Shown: one piece after another, positions 4,112 through 5,897 of the stretch
Position numbering within the stretch: the stretch's first letter is position 1
Layout: each line of letters opens with the position of its first letter
Assembly: GCA_029940345.1 (NCBI GenBank)
Contig: JAOZRC010000368.1
Coordinates: forward strand, 1-5,897
Direction of reading: 5' to 3'
Length of the DNA stretch: 5,897 nt
Origin: Desulfobacterales bacterium
Lineage (GTDB): Bacteria; Desulfobacterota; Desulfobacteria; Desulfobacterales; JAUCGF01
Translations under genes and position numbers: made by a program
Notes under the pieces: generated by a model
What the model was told of the DNA's origin: nothing
What the model saw: only the letters and a program-made list of their open reading frames with translations
Database searches by the model: none

Positions 4112-5853
4112 AAAAACAAAAGAAAATGACGGTAAAGACCGGGTCGGATTCATATGGCGGCCCTGATATTCAAACGAACATCAAAAAGCAATTCAGAAAG
4201 TTGCGTATAGGGCTCTCGGTCGGACTCATCATCTGTTTCACGCTCCCCCTTATGGTGCTTTCCGCGTATTTTCATTTTCAATTCAACTTTACTCTAAAAA
4301 ATTCCGAGAGACTTAGCCTGGCGGCCCTTTCGGAAAGCCAGCGAAATACGATCGACCTTTTCCTCCAGGAAAGGGTTGTGAACCTCTTCAGCCTGTTTCA
4401 TTACACTAAATTAAATATTAAGCCGTTAAAACAGGAAATGGATTATTATTTACAAGATTTAAGGCAGTCCAGTGATTCCTTTATTGACGTTGGGTTTCTT
4501 AATTCCAAAGGACTTCAGACAGGCTATGCGGGTCCTTTTCCATATCTTCATGGAAAGGATTATAGTGATGAAAATTGGTTCAAATCCTTGATTAAACAAG
4601 AAAAAAATTACTTTATCAGTGACATCTACCTGGGATTCAGAAACAAACCGCATTTTACCATTGCAGCCAAACAGTTGATTGACGGCAAATACATCATTAT
4701 ACGGGCTACGCTTGATCCGGATAAATTTTACATGTTCCTCAGAACCATCAGTCACGGCAAGAATGTCGATTCTTCAATAATTAACGAAAAGGGGGTCTAC
4801 CAAGTGGTGGACCCGGGCAGAGGAAAATTACTAAGCACCAGTGACTTCATTCCCGCCGTAGATATGGAAGCAGGTTTCCAGGAAATGGAAAAGGAATGCG
4901 ACTCTTGTTTAATAGCGTACAGTTGGTTAAACGAGACTCGTTGGGTGCTGCTCGTCAGGCAGCCTTCAAGTGTTGCGCATTTACAGATGATACAGGCGCG
5001 AAGAATTTTAACTGTCAGCATTATAACTATCCTACTGATTGCCACGGTCATTATCATCTATTTCGTCAATAAGATTGTGGGCAAAGCTGAAGCCGAAACT
5101 AAACAGCGGCAGGAGATGCATCTCCAGCTAATACACGCATCCAAACTTGCTTCGGTGGGAGAAATTGCCACCGGTGTGGCGCACGAGATCAACAATCCGC
5201 TGGCAATCATCACATCAACCAGCGGCGTAATAAAGGATATGTTAGACCCTCAGTTCAATCTGGATTCGAGTCCTGAAAATATTTTAAAGGAGCTGGAAAT
5301 TATTGACACCGCTGCCTATCGGGCCAGGGGAATTACCAAACAATTACTGAGCCTGGGGCGAAAAAATGAGCCAAGAGCCTTTCCCTGCAATTTGAACAAG
5401 ATTATCAATGAAGTCATTTCAGGCGTTGTCGAAAAAGAGTTAAAAGTTGATGATATAGACCTTAAGCTCAATTATGCCGCCGATCTTCCGGAAATTCCAC
5501 TGGATCACGATCAGATTCGTCAGGTTTTTTTAAATCTGATCAATAATGCTCATGACGCCATTTCAGGGCCGGGAGCAATCTCGATTACAACCAAAACAGA
5601 TAAAAATAAAATTATAGTGGAGATGGAGGATACAGGGAGTGGTATGACGATTGATCAGGTAAAGCAGATATTCAATCCCTTTTATACAACCAAAGAAGTG
5701 GGACAGGGAACCGGTCTCGGGCTGAGTGTTTCGTTAAATATCGTAGAGTCAATGGGTGGCTCGATTGATGTTCAAAGCATAAAAGGAAGCGGGAGTATCT
5801 TCACTGTGGTGCTCCCCGTGGAAAATCCACTGCCGGACGCGGTGGAATCTTAA
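4108..5853 (+). CDS. Membrane-bound double-Cache sensor histidine kinase
   Basis: Inner-membrane kinase of 581 residues that senses an external signal and likely phosphorylates the receiver protein encoded upstream. A short basic cytoplasmic tail is followed by TM1 (about 34-56), a periplasmic double-Cache domain (about 57-295), TM2 (about 300-320), a charged linker, HisKA and ATPase domains. The Cache part contains 'YAGPFPYL', 'KDYSDENWF' and 'YLGFRNKPHFTIA', typical of this sensor class; I see no clear amino-acid-binding motif, so the ligand is unknown. A CxxC pair (C264, C267) lies near its end. Catalytic features are H359 in 'GVAHEINNPLA', with ExxN (E360, N363), N-box N480, G1 'DTGSG' (D508), F box 'FNPFYTTK' (522-529) and G2 'GQGTGLGL' (532-539). 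Start: ATG 4108 overlaps the CBS ORF stop as ATGA. A longer GTG start (4066) would add 14 residues but has no suitable ribosome-binding site. AGGAAGGAG (4085-4093) is 14 bases from the ATG, rather far, so initiation may depend on coupling. Confidence 0.93.
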   Translation: MKKQKKMTVKTGSDSYGGPDIQTNIKKQFRKLRIGLSVGLIICFTLPLMVLSAYFHFQFNFTLKNSERLSLAALSESQRNTIDLFLQERVVNLFSLFHYTKLNIKPLKQEMDYYLQDLRQSSDSFIDVGFLNSKGLQTGYAGPFPYLHGKDYSDENWFKSLIKQEKNYFISDIYLGFRNKPHFTIAAKQLIDGKYIIIRATLDPDKFYMFLRTISHGKNVDSSIINEKGVYQVVDPGRGKLLSTSDFIPAVDMEAGFQEMEKECDSCLIAYSWLNETRWVLLVRQPSSVAHLQMIQARRILTVSIITILLIATVIIIYFVNKIVGKAEAETKQRQEMHLQLIHASKLASVGEIATGVAHEINNPLAIITSTSGVIKDMLDPQFNLDSSPENILKELEIIDTAAYRARGITKQLLSLGRKNEPRAFPCNLNKIINEVISGVVEKELKVDDIDLKLNYAADLPEIPLDHDQIRQVFLNLINNAHDAISGPGAISITTKTDKNKIIVEMEDTGSGMTIDQVKQIFNPFYTTKEVGQGTGLGLSVSLNIVESMGGSIDVQSIKGSGSIFTVVLPVENPLPDAVES

Positions 5854-5897
5854 ACGGTATTTTTCAATTTTATAATTTGGGTATAGCCACTTTATTA

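Noticed and set aside
3524..5057. Minus-strand ORFs of 60-100 codons opposite the receiver and kinase genes
   Set aside because: They lie antisense to well-supported genes, lack recognisable domains and show low-complexity shadow translations.

Overview
The window holds a two-part regulatory cluster, all read on the + strand. It carries two sensor histidine kinases, a sigma-54-dependent response regulator, a stand-alone receiver protein and a short CBS-motif ORF. The base composition leans slightly A+T-rich. The protein style (a GAF-like sensor with a 'DEGPFL.EER' signature, a double-Cache kinase with a 'YAGPFPYL..KDYSDENWF' stretch, NtrC-type regulators, and a CBS protein starting 'MLFQNRMS') resembles Desulfobacterota such as Desulfobacterales sulfate reducers. 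That placement is inferred from family resemblance, not from a marker gene.

Region 1 (1-3002) is an operon fragment. A histidine kinase, cut off at its 5' end by the window edge, overlaps by four bases (ATGA) an NtrC-family activator with receiver, AAA+ and Fis-type DNA-binding domains. These two are almost certainly a cognate pair.

Region 2 (3003-3527) is a 525-base intergenic stretch that is full of signals. In order it holds: a roughly 140-bp inverted-repeat element that looks like a small non-autonomous transposon (MITE-like) flanked by a perfect 8-bp direct repeat; a rho-independent terminator; an A+T-rich stretch with TTCGAAA repeats that could be an activator-binding site; an IHF-like sequence; a strong sigma-54 promoter match with correct GG-N10-GC spacing; and a leader with a possible 28-codon ORF ending just before the next gene.

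Region 3 (3528-5853) is a second operon: a receiver-only response regulator, a short CBS-motif ORF that looks truncated or frameshifted, and a membrane-bound double-Cache histidine kinase whose preferred ATG overlaps the CBS ORF stop as ATGA. The final 44 bases (5854-5897) are A+T-rich and show no gene or clear terminator.

Working model (inference): kinase 1 phosphorylates the NtrC-type protein, which binds upstream of the sigma-54 promoter and switches on the receiver/CBS/kinase operon. This gives a cascade in which one two-component system controls expression of a second, periplasm-sensing one. The protein families are all known. The less ordinary signals are the intergenic mobile element, the complete-looking sigma-54 promoter architecture and the broken CBS module at an A7 tract.
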